Shown in pieces: positions 10,301 to 19,995 of a stretch of DNA of 64,000 nucleotides (position 1 is the stretch's first letter; each line of letters begins with the position of its first letter). The DNA comes from Crocodylus rhombifer (lineage: Eukaryota > Chordata > Crocodylia > Crocodylidae): the NCBI GenBank assembly GCA_038503035.1, contig JAVSML010000991.1, positions 124,001-188,000 on the forward strand. Direction: 5' to 3'. The position numbers and the translations under genes were made by a program. The notes under the pieces are model-generated. The model ran no database searches. It was not told the origin of the DNA and saw only the letters and a program-made list of their open reading frames with translations.

Positions 10301-12688
10301 CGCACCTTTCTGAGGATAAATCTTCCTGAAAGTTGCATCAGGATTAATCTCAGACATTTTTTTCAACAGTGGTTAGAGATTTTTTTTTCTCACCACAAAA
10401 GGAAACGCATGAATTAGAAATGCAGCTGGGTCCTTCTAACTACATACAACTTGAAAAGGCTAGTTTATTAAACCCTAACCAGTAAGTTTATTACTTACAA
10501 GTTAAACAGAAGACAGTCAAAGTTCCTCTTGAAACCCAGGGAAGAGCCAGGTCTACCTGCTCATCTACCCAGGTTGAGGGGGAGGTATATGTGTGTGCCT
10601 GGGTGGGGGTGGCAGTGGCAACCTGAGTGCAGCAGAGAGTGAGCCCTGCATCTGGCTGGCAGCATGAGGAACCTGCAGATGATGGGGGAGGCAACATGAG
10701 GCAGCCTGCATGTGAAGCAGCCCCATGGTGAGGCTGAAGAGGCAGAGCAAGGTATATGTCTTGGGGACCCCAGCATGCATGGGGAGGTGGCTGGCCAGGC
10801 AGTAGTGCAGAAGAAACAACACTGCAGCTGCAGGTGGGCATCTTGGCAGCCAGACTAGCTGTGCAGGATAAACCCTTCATGCCTGTGGCTCCCTGGCCAG
10901 CTTGGAGAGATCAGTGGTCCCAGAGCCTGCCAGCCACCTGCCATAAGGACTCATGTTCCTCAAGCCACCACCGCTGCACCCCCTGCATAGTGCCTGCTCA
11001 TCTGTGGGGCACGGTGGTGTCAGCAGTGGTGGTGGCAAACACACGAGCCCCTGCGGTGGGCAGCTACTGGACTCTGGGCGTGCTGGCTCCTCTAAGCTGG
11101 CCAGGGCAGGTGAGGGCATGAAGGGCTCATCCTATGCAGCCAGTCTTGCCACCAAGATGCCTGCCCATAGCTGCAGCGGTGTTGCCTCTGTGCCACTGCC
11201 TGGCCAGCTGCCCCCTGTGCATGCCGGGGCCAGCCTGGGACCTTTGGGGCATGCGCCTTGCTCTGCCTCTCCAGCCTCACCTTGGAGCTTTTCATATGCA
11301 GGATGCAAGTTCCTCATGCTGCTGACCAAGCACAGGGCTCACTTCTTCTCTCTGCTGCTTTTGGGTTACCACTGCCATCCTCACCCCCAGCCAGGCACAC
11401 ACATACACCCCCCACCTAGCTAGATGAGCAGGTGGACGCTGCTCTTCCCTTGGGTTTCAAGAGGAACTTTGACTGTCTTCTGTTTAACTTGTAAGTAATA
11501 AACTCACTGGTCTGGGTGTAATAAGCTATCCCTTTCAAGTCTCATGTAGTCAGAAGGACCCAGCTGCATTTCTAATTAGTTTGTAGAGTGCTACTGCAAG
11601 AAAAAATATCTAACTGCTGTTGAAAAAATGGTCCGAGATAAGTCCGCCTGCAGTTTGCATCAGGATTATACCTCAGAAGGGAATTTACCATAGAGAAGAG
11701 TGAGAAAGATAGGGTTAGATTCTCCCTGCTTACACTGTCTCTCTGCTGTCTACATTGGCCAAAATGGGGATCCCTATGGGAAAGAATAAATGGGTAGCAA
11801 GCTGTCAGCTGGAGTTTACCTGGGGCAGTCCCTCCCAGGCTTCTCCTCACACCCCACTCATGCTTCCACTCCCTCCAGCTGGAGTTTTCCTGGAGGAGCT
11901 TGCCTCCCTCCCATGCATACCCACCTTACACACATGTACCCCCCCCCAACATTCCCCCCACCTAATAAATCACAGGCAGCTGGGCATTCTCCACAGCCAA
12001 TCTTCCCCTGCCTCCTTTCTGCCCCCCCTCTTCCCCACAATGCTTCACTTCAAAGGAGAAAGTGAAGCGGTCCAAGCAACTGCCTTCCCCTGTCCCAGGG
12101 AGATTTGCAAGCCCAGGCTTTGCTGGCTGCCCCTGCAGGAGATCTGTGCACCCTGTTCCTCTTATCTTTGCCAGTCTCAAGCCTCCCTAGCAAACCAGAG
12201 AGTTTGGGTGCAAGATTTGCAGTGGCTAGCAGCAGTCATTCACTTGGGGGAGAATAGGGGATAACAGAAGTAGTGGATCTGAGTGTGTGGAGGGGCAGCT
12301 GGTGCCTTTTTAGCTGATGCTTTGGGACTGAGGCTAGGGTCTTATGCAGGCCACAGTTGGGGTTTAATGTGCCTGCCACCCCCAGCTCTACTAGTCTTGG
12401 GCTGAGGTCTGGCCATGCCCTCTCCTCTTGAACAGAGAAGGGAGAAGAGTCTTGGAGCTTCAATGCCTTTGTGCCTTCCCTTTGGCAGTGGCTGGCATAC
12501 TGGGAGGTATGCTCTAATGCCCCTCTCCCCCTGGCTTCAGCCCGGAGCCACTGCAGGCATGTGGCTGCATTCCCTAAATCAAAAGTGAATATCTGTTCAC
12601 TTGCTTCTCAGTTTAATCTCTGCAGTTTAGACTAACATGCAAAGACTGAATCAATTTAACGTTGGGCTTTTTCAGTGTCTGTACTTAG

Positions 12689-13868
12689 CCCATTAACCTG
12701 GGATCTTTTGAAAATTTAATGGATTATTTTGATCAGCAAGTACAACCATGTGCTTGGCAAATAAGTATTCCCAAACTCAGGATCCATTCCTTGCAGCATA
12801 TTCCAACAACATGAAAGGCCATTAAATAATGAACATATGTTTGCTAATAAGTTGACCAATGATAAAGCAGTAGGTCAATAAAGAAGGTGATCTAGGAATA
12901 AATTAGACACAAATGTCTCGTCCATTTTATATTTATGTGAGTCTATTGATCTTAGCATATATAAAAAGTAGTTTCAGCTCTTTCTCTCTCTGCTTTTTCA
13001 GCAGAAATTATTCAGTCTTAAACACTCTATCATGCTGTATAGCACAATGACATTTCCATTAAAAGGTAAATAAAACTCAAATGAATATAAATGTCACTGC
13101 ACCTCACAATTCTTGTCAGGGACACTAAAGTATCAATCTAATATGCTTATATTTAAGTATCAGTAACCTTTTTATTGTAATTCAGAGAGCCAAATTATTA
13201 TAAAGGAAGATAAATATTCATAAAGGGATAAATTAGATATTAATAGAGAAAACGACTGGGACAAGATGTCTTCTTTACATACTATTCTATATCTTTTATT
13301 ACAAAAACAAATTAAAGTAGGCTGCACAAAATATAAATTTGAACTGAAGTTTTCAAGGGGGAAAAAAAATCAATCCTATAAGATTTGGAAGTCCTAATTT
13401 CTACCAGACCAAACCTAAGCAATCTATGATGCATCATAGAAATTATATCTGGAAGACTGATTAGGTTATCTAGGGAAGAAATGTTCCTCATGTTGGTTTA
13501 TTTAGAATTTTATTTATTTATTGAGTTCCCATATTAAATAATTTAACGATCAGGTTCTCACCAAATGTTACCTTCATCTCAGGGCCAATGTGTTTTCATT
13601 TTGAGTATTACCTACAGGCTCCAGCATCTTTTATCCAGGGTCCTAACTGGTGGTTGTATAAAGCTAAGAGTAAAGGAGAACAAATCCCTTATGTTGCTTG
13701 TTTCCTTATGGCTTAAGGACTTTTTCCCCCCTTTATGTTCTTCCTGACCTATTCACCTCAAGATGGGCTTGTTAATAAGGTACACACATTAGAATCTTTT
13801 ATACACTTTTTTTATTTGCCCCATTGAATACACTTGCTTCATTATTTTGATATGTCCATACCTATTGG
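12689..13868. other. No gene seen; AT-rich unassigned sequence between two family A elements
   Basis: This is AT-rich sequence without a recognisable gene or RNA. It includes a perfect 18-base palindrome, TCTATGATGCATCATAGA, at 13423-13440. Short open frames show no family resemblance. Confidence 0.45.
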
Positions 13869-14907
13869 CTAGGGACAGACATTCAAAAAGTTGGAGCCTG
13901 AATTGGTTAAATCTTTGCCGTTAGTCTAACCTGCCTAGATTGAACCAATTTGCGAGTGAATAGACTTTCACTGTTAACTCCAGAAATGCAGGTGAGCTGT
14001 TATGCAGCCATGCCCCAGCAGTAGCCTGGAGTGAACTGGCCAGGGAGGGGTTTTAATTCCCCTCTCCCTGTTCCACCATCCTGGACTGGAGCTGGGGTCC
14101 AACTGCTGCTCTCCTCACACTGCTACAGTGGTGGGGACAGGGCCAGGGCTGGCTGGCATGGCCCTCTGAGGCAGAGGGGGCAGAGAGGAGGTTATCCCCC
14201 CTCTATTCCCTGGTAACTGTAGCTGGGGTTTGCCTGCCCTGACCACCGCTGCCACCACTTGCTCACTGTGCTGGGTGAGTGGAGAGATAAACCCCCTTCT
14301 GATCCCTCTGCCAGACACCAGAGGAAGGGGGAAATAACCTGCTCTCCCTGCCCTGTCTACTAATGGGCCATGCCAGATCACCTCTGGCTGTGCTCCCACC
14401 CCTGCCGCTGGAACGGTGAGGCGGCAGGACCCTTGGTGGGGGCAGCACCCCCTGTCCTCATGTCCCAGAGCACGAGCCTTTTCCTTGCAGGAGAGGCTAC
14501 GAGTGGGGGGGTCAGAGCTGCTGTGGACTACATAGGGTGAGCAACAGCTCTGGGGCTCACCTCAAATCCTCCCCTGAGTGCTGCCACCACTCACCCCATG
14601 CAGACTGTGGCAGCCTTCCCTGCCCTGCCCCTGCCTGCAGCATGGCCCCCACACTGGGAAGAGGCTTGTGCTGCAGGAAACCATGACAGGGGCTGCATCC
14701 CCCATCACAGTCACTCCCCACTTGATGCTCCAGCAGGGCAGAAGTGCAGCCGGAGGCCAGCCAGCAGGGCCCCCTGGGGGGCGGGGCAGCGAGGGAGGTT
14801 ATTCTCCCTCCCTTCAGCATCTGGCAGAGGGGCAGGAAGGGGCTTATCCCACTGCCTGCCTAATGCAGGGAGTAAGCAGTGGCAGTTGGGGTGGGCAGAA
14901 TCCCTAG
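13869..14907 (-). mobile_element. TIR DNA element (family A), inverted orientation
   Basis: It starts CTAGGGACAGACATTCAAAA and continues through AATTGGTTAAATCTTTGCC and GTGAATAGACTTTCACTG. This is the inverse of the right-hand 130 bases of the elements ending at 12688 and 26609. The far end is less certain: GCAGAATCCCTAG at 14895-14907 looks like a diverged inverse of CTAGGGACAG. The interior (about 14000-14900) is GC-rich with several imperfect repeats (CCCCTCT and GGCAGAGGGG motifs) and no transposase frame. Confidence 0.6.
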
Positions 14908-16639
14908 TTATTATGAACAGAAATATCTAGTTGGGTGCTAAATAAAGACCTGAATCACAGCTCTCTCTCTCATCTGTTATAGGGATATTTTGGGTGTAAG
15001 CAAGATAATGAAGATAATGCACCTCAGAATGTATCTCTGCACATAAAGCTGACAGCTCCTTGTTCCATCGGAGTACTGCCCTTTACACAGGCCAATACAT
15101 TTTCTGTTTGATTTTGTGGGTATGGAGAGGTGAGATTGTCACATGGTATAGATGTGGTAATATAAAGTTTATGTGCCAATAGAATGCAGGTCATCTAGAA
15201 AAAGTTCTGAAGCTATTTTTAATTCACTTCTATACTGGCCTCATCCAATGCCCAGCAAAGGAAATGGCAATTTTCCCTTGATTTCACTGGCCATTGAATT
15301 AAATCTATAGACAACTCAGACTTCTAAATTTATAGAAACGAGACTGAACATCACTGTTCCTAATTTCTTCACTTTTTAAGACCCTGTACATATCATACAT
15401 GTGAGCTGAACTAATACAACATAATATCATATCATACACTACTATTTCTATCATGGTTAGGTAAGTGCTAGGGAAACTGACTCCATGTAGCATTGATTCA
15501 GTTTCCGGAATCTTAATGTTGTATACACAAGTTGTGAAGTACTTGGCCTCCACATGATTGCAGTACATGCCATGTGAGCCAAAAACTCTGTTTGTACCAT
15601 TTAAGAAATGCATGTTTAATAAAAGACAAAGTAATTGCAAGCTAATCATCCCCACGGGCCATCAGAACTACTATATCACTACTAAAGTGTGAGCTTCTGA
15701 ATAGTATTGTATAATATTGACACCGAAAAAGAAAAATCAAGTGTGAAAAGGAATAAATTTATTCTGAAAGCCATTACCAAACAATATCTTTAGCATTTTG
15801 TTTCTAGAGTTTAGCACCATGCTAAATTAATACCATTATGTTGTATTGTTCAGCAGATACCCTTAAAGTATTTCATAGAAGATTAAGTAGTGCATTACAA
15901 TAACATTAATGATCCAATTGAAACTCAAAATCAAGGATTTGCCATTATGCCTCAAAATCAGTGCTTTGTGTTTTAATTTCTACTGCAAATTGTTTGCATT
16001 AACATCTCATTGATTAATATACATTTAACCCATACAACAATACAGGATGTTTTTAAAGTCACACCAGTGTGTGAAAACAAATGTAGAAAACTATGTAAAT
16101 AACAGACATAGGGCTCTGGCCTTACATCTGAGACATCAAGGGAAGATTTGTCAGTGATGCAGGTGCTATACATGCACCCTTGGAATTTCTAGCAAGATGA
16201 CTTGGCACTGTGCCAGAGGGAGATTGTTTTTACTGGATATCACTCCTTTTTGTCCGTTGTGGGTGATGCCCAGGAGTTGCATATACTGGGATTATTAAAC
16301 CTTCTGGGTATTAGGAGGAGAGAGTCCATTAGGAATTGCAAGGATAAAAATGTCTCACTGGATAAGTTCTGGATCTCAGTAAACACTAGAATCTATCTTC
16401 CTGGATTCCAATTCAGATGATACAGAAACTGCCAATATGGTTAACTTCCGAGAAGGCCTTGCAGGGGACCAGCCTTCCTGCTGCTGAGCCTATAACCTTC
16501 TTTAGCTTCTCCTGTTGACCTTGAACAGCAGGCAGGACATTTTTCTGTCTTGTTGCAATTGCTAGACAAGGGGATTTATTTTTCTTACTGCCTGCACCAC
16601 AGAATTGGAAGCTATGAACCATTGTCAGAGATTGTGAGA
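14908..16639. other. No gene seen; AT-rich unassigned sequence
   Basis: This is unassigned AT-rich sequence. The longest open frame is about 116 codons on the minus strand (15305-15655). It has no recognisable motif and no sign of splice-site-flanked coding structure. Confidence 0.4.
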
Positions 16640-16900
16640 TGAAGGAAGCTGTAATGGTTTGGAAACATCATGAGAAGGCTGGACACCCTTTCCAACACCA
16701 TAATGCAGGGCACAGTGAAAAGAAAGGAAAAAATAGGTAGACTCAAGAAGAGCTGGGGAAGCAAAATTAAGGACTGGAAGGGTTTTCAACTGACAGAGTC
16801 CACAAAGCTAGCCAAACAAAGGGCAGAGTGGAGGTGGGTTGTTACAGTACCTAAGGTGCCCCAGTAGTCACAGCAGCCTTGGGACTGACTTGACCTGCCT
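16640..16900 (+). pseudogene. Fragment of a non-CR1 LINE, RT C-terminal end
   Basis: The plus strand reads FGNIMRRLDTLSNTIMQGTV (about 16658-16717), then a basic stretch ending LKKSWGSKIKDWKG and, further on, LTESTKLAKQRAEWR. This is the pattern 'FGH..R.DTLS.TI.QGT..G.R.RGR..K.W.DNI.EW' at the very C-terminus of ORF2 in several vertebrate and invertebrate non-LTR elements outside the CR1 group. The start is not an initiation codon; the match continues upstream of the Met at 16670. A stop follows at about 16865, near the natural end of ORF2. Only this end is left, as is usual for 5'-truncated LINEs. Family assignment beyond that is not possible by reading. Confidence 0.65.
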
Positions 16901-17462
16901 GCACCACATATCATAGAAGGTCAATATCAACTAACAATAGATTTAGGGTTTTTTTCTCCATGAACACAAGGATCCACATTAATTTACTAATACTTTTTTT
17001 CTCAATGCTCATTTCTCTGTTCTGTGATTCTGATTTTTCCCCCATCCTTTTCATTTATTTTTTTGATAGAAAAGGTTACTTTTCAGAGATATTTCACCTA
17101 AATTTCCACTGTCCCCTGACACTAAGAAGCAATCTTTAAATCAAAGTTACTCTAAACAATTACGCAGGGGAAATTTGTCATGCCTGTGGATGGCAGCACT
17201 TGAAAGGACAAAAATATCCAGCAATCAGAACACTTAACAAAGCAATGCTATTCAAGAGAACTACTTTTGAGACAGTACATCTTGCCCAGGAGGTTAAAAT
17301 ACTGGCTTTAGAAGAGTCAAAAGGAATTCTGATGATATTGTGATAAGGCAGTGCATAGATCCTAAGGCCAGAAGCATCCATTATTTAAATCTTGTCTGAC
17401 ATCCTGCATAACACAAGCCATTGAAACTCGTCCGACAATTACCACATAAAATCCATACCTTT
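16901..17462. other. No gene seen; AT-rich spacer
   Basis: Unassigned sequence lies between the LINE fragment and the CR1 on the minus strand. A minus-strand open frame of 67 codons (17178-17381) has no recognisable features. Confidence 0.4.
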
Positions 17463-17778
17463 TCATAGGTTCATACAAGTTAGGGGCTGGAAGGGACCTA
17501 ATGAGATCATCAGGTCCAGCCCCCCTGTGCTTAGGCAGGAAATTCTGCTGGGGTCAGATGACCCCAGCAAGGTGAGTGTCCAGATGTTTTTTTAAGATTT
17601 CTAGAGTTAGGCGATTGTATCATCTCTGGGTACTATTGGGAAGTTGTTATGGTACCTCTGGGTACTATACCATAAAAAAGTTTTTCCTTATGTCCAATCT
17701 AAAGAGATCTTCTAGGAGTTTGACTGTTATCTCTTGTCTTTCCCTGGGGGCCTTGGTGAGTAGTTGTTCCCCCAGACC

Positions 17779-19625
17779 CTAATGTGTGCCCCTTAGATCC
17801 TTATAGGTTGCCAAGTCCTCCCTAAGTCTTCTCTTCTCCAGGCTCAACAATCCTATGTCTTTCAGCCTCTCCTCATATGACCTGCTCTCCAGTTCTCTGA
17901 TCATATGCATAGCCCTCCTTTGGACTCTTTCAAGCTTTTTCACATCCTTCTTGAAGTGCAGCAACCAGAACTGGATGCAGTACTCCAGTTGCAGACTTAC
18001 CAAAGCTGAATAGAGCGGAAAGGTGACATCCTTTGTCTTGTTTGAGATGCATCAGTAGATGCATGCCAGTACCTTACTTATTTTGCCAGCTATGGCATTG
18101 CATTGGTGGCTCATGAGCATTCTGTGATTTATTACAATGCTCAGGTCCCTTTCAGCTGTGGTGCTAGTAAGTGCAGTGTCACCAAGACTGTAAATGTGTT
18201 GCTGATTGTTTCTCCCCAAATGGAGCACTTTACATTTCTCAGTGTTAAAGGTCATCAGTGTTAAAGGTCATCCTGTATCCCTAGCCTATCCTCCTATGTG
18301 ACTGCACTCCCCCATAACTTGGTGTTGTTCATGAATTTAGTCAGTATGTTTTTAACACCCAAATCCAAATCACTAATGAAAAGCACTGTTCTGAGTACTG
18401 AACCCTAAAGGATGCCACTGGTCATCATGCACCATGTTGACTCAGCTCTATCTACTAACACTCTCTAGGTCCTGCCTTAGAGCCAGTTTCCTAGCTACTG
18501 GACCATTAAATTGTTGAGGCAGTTCCCCAATTTTACCATGAGGACATTGTGAGAGACCAAGTCAAAGACATTTTTGAAATCCAAGTATATGACATCAACC
18601 TCATCTCTCTTATCCAGGCAGTGTGTCACCTGATCATAAGAAAATGAGGTTGGTCAGGCATGACCTACCCACAATGAAGCTGTGTTGGCTATCTTTTAGA
18701 ATGCTACCTTCAGTTAGCCTAGAATGGATTTTTTGATAATTTTTTCCAGGACTTTTACAGGGATTGAGGTCAAACTGATTGGCCTGTAATTCTCTGGGTC
18801 CTCCTTACTTCCTTTCTTGAAGATAGGTACTAGAGCTGTGCAAAATTGTGCTGGCTGTTTCATTTAGACATTGTTTTGACTCATTTTGAGGTCAAAACAG
18901 CAAAATTGAACTAAAACAAAAGGGCATCGAAATAGCCTCAAAACAAAATGAGGGTAGTCAAAACATTTCAAAAGTTGAAACATTTTTACCATAGCACTGG
19001 GGATGGGAAGTCAGTCCAGCTGGGATGACTTTCCATCCCCAGCACAAGATCTGGCAGGAGAGGGGGAGTCAGCTCAGCTGGCCTGCCTTCCCATCCCTCC
19101 ATGCTAGATCACACCAGGGGTGGGGAGTCAGCTGGTCTAGCGTGGGGAGGTAGGAAGGTGGCCCTGGCTGGGGTTGGAAACTCAGCCCAGCTGGTCTGAG
19201 TTCCTTTCCCCAGCACGATGGTCAGGCGAAACGTTGAAACAGCAGTGAGGCTGTTTCGACTCAAAATGAAATTCAGTACAAAACACCGTTCCATCCAGAC
19301 CTTGAAACTGAAGTCAGAATGGAACAGTGCCTTTTTGCACAGCCCTAATACATACCATGTTGTCCCTCTTCCAGGCTTCTGGAACCCCTCCCAAATGCCA
19401 CAAGTTCTGAAATAGCTTTGCCATTGCTAGTGCATTGATTTCCACCAGTTCTTCCAGCACTCTCGAGTGCAATTCATCTAGTCCTGCTGACTCACAGATA
19501 CCCAGACTCTCCAGATGTTCCCTCACGTAATCTTCATCAACTATTGGTGGGTGTGCACCCATACCTTGATCATCTTGTATCCTGTCAGGCAGGTTAACTC
19601 TCCTGGACTGGTGGAATACCAACAT
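17779..19625 (-). pseudogene. CR1 ORF2 reverse transcriptase remnant (copy 2)
   Basis: Minus-strand blocks in order: a C-E-S-A-G-L-D-E-L-H block then SRVLEELVEI and GGVPEAWKRDNMV (19314-19560), the hAT-like insert, VIYLDFKNVFDL (motif A, about 18563-18600), KFMNNTKLWG (18318-18341), EKCKVLHLGRNNQQHIYSLG (about 18181-18240) and LQLEYCIQFWLLHFKKDVKK to LSLEKRRLREDLA (17830-17995). At 18321-18338 the catalytic F-A-D-D of the first copy reads F-M-N-N, so both catalytic aspartates are lost. Stops and frameshifts separate the blocks. Confidence 0.9.
18831..19347. mobile_element. hAT-like non-autonomous element inserted in CR1 copy 2
   Basis: The termini are TAGAGCTGTGCAAAA at the left and the inverse of TAGGGCTGTGCAAAA at the right. 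The element is flanked by ATAGGTAC (18823-18830) and ATACATAC (19348-19355), an 8-base target duplication with two later changes; 8 bases is the hAT length. Next to the termini are AAAACA/TTTTGA-rich arms. The centre (about 18995-19215) is GC-rich, with imperfect repeats of a CCCCAGCAC..GTCAGCTCAGCTGG unit. There is no transposase frame. Its position shows that it is younger than the CR1. Confidence 0.9.
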
Positions 19626-19677
19626 GAATTACTAGTTTAGGGGCCTCATTTTGTTTCTGTTCACATATTTTTTAGAA

Positions 19678-19987
19678 CAGGAGTATCAAAGTCACCAGAC
19701 TCTATCAGCGAGATGAATGGCATGGGGCCAACCTAGATCCAGTGTAGGAGGCTGGTCCCACCATGGACTCCAGTGCCCTGGACCAGCCCTGAATACCATG
19801 GGCAGACCAACCCCACACACTATATGTAATGCATGGGGCCAGAGCTGTACACTGCATGCAGCATGCAAATCCACTCTGGGGCATGCCACATGATGCATGC
19901 AAGTCCAGTCCAAGACCTATAGGCAGCATAGGTCTTTGTATGGGGCCATACAATAGGGATCTAGGGGCTGGATCTTTGACACCCCTG
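19678..19987. mobile_element. hAT-like MITE with exact 8-bp target duplication
   Basis: The left end CAGGAGTATCAAAG and the inverse of the right end, CAGGGGTGTCAAAG, match at 12 of 14 bases. The element is flanked by TTTTAGAA at 19670-19677 and again at 19988-19995, an exact 8-base direct repeat. The 310-base interior is non-coding, with repeated GGGGCCA and GCATGC motifs. CAGGGGTGTCAAA termini are common among hAT-type MITEs of amniotes. Confidence 0.93.
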
Positions 19988-19995
19988 TTTTAGAA

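Larger units (their letters stand above)
9880..11905. repeat. Long inverted repeat (palindrome), arms about 0.9 kb, centre near 11000
   Basis: The left arm (about 9880-10995) and the right arm (about 11005-11905) are inverted copies. For example, GGCATGAGTGGGGTGTGGGG near 9926 pairs with the sequence near 11855, the GAAACCCAGGGAAGAG block near 10530 pairs with about 11448, and GCAGCCTGCATGTGAAGC near 10700 pairs with about 11300. The arms differ by many substitutions and small indels, and the left arm also contains the U6-CR1 insertion at 10110-10300. The centre (CCACCACCGCTGC..GCAGTGGTGGTGG) is itself nearly symmetrical. Open frames of 60-156 codons inside the arms are by-products of GC-rich composition. 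Confidence 0.88.
9508..12688. mobile_element. TIR DNA element (family A), long copy with internal palindrome
   Basis: The left end starts CTAGGGACAGAAGTTACAC and the right end finishes GTGTCTGTACTTAG. Read inward, the termini share about 11 bases (CTAGGGACAGA-like). The left 260 bases recur at 26119 and 48959, and the right 130 bases recur at 26518-26609 and, inverted, at 13869, which fixes both boundaries by comparison between copies. The short copy at 26119-26609 has both ends with only about 490 bases in total, so this copy carries about 2.7 kb of extra interior, mainly the palindrome at 9880-11905. No transposase reading frame was recognised, so it is non-autonomous. A clean target duplication was not found. 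Confidence 0.75.
17463..19625 (-). mobile_element. CR1 LINE copy 2, minus strand, split by a hAT-like insertion
   Basis: Read on the minus strand, the CR1 runs from RT N-terminal coding sequence near 19625 to the 3' end near 17463 (AGGGGCTGGAAGGGACCTAA on the plus strand). It is interrupted at 18831-19347 by another element. On either side the CR1 coding sequence joins once the insert and one target-site copy are set aside. The 3' end, TTAGGGGCTGG..GGTCCAGCCCCCCTG, is typical of CR1. The 5' boundary is near 19625-19669, and the endonuclease is missing, so the copy is 5'-truncated. Confidence 0.92.

Noticed and set aside
10491..12264. Several open frames of 60-169 codons on both strands
   Set aside because: They overlap each other over the palindrome and its GC-rich flank. 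They mirror each other across the two arms and share wording with the 7.4-kb duplicate, so they reflect composition and repetition, not coding.
9508..12688. 8-base target duplication around the long family A element
   Set aside because: Flanking bases were compared at several boundary choices and did not match well enough. The same holds for the copies at 13869 and 26119.
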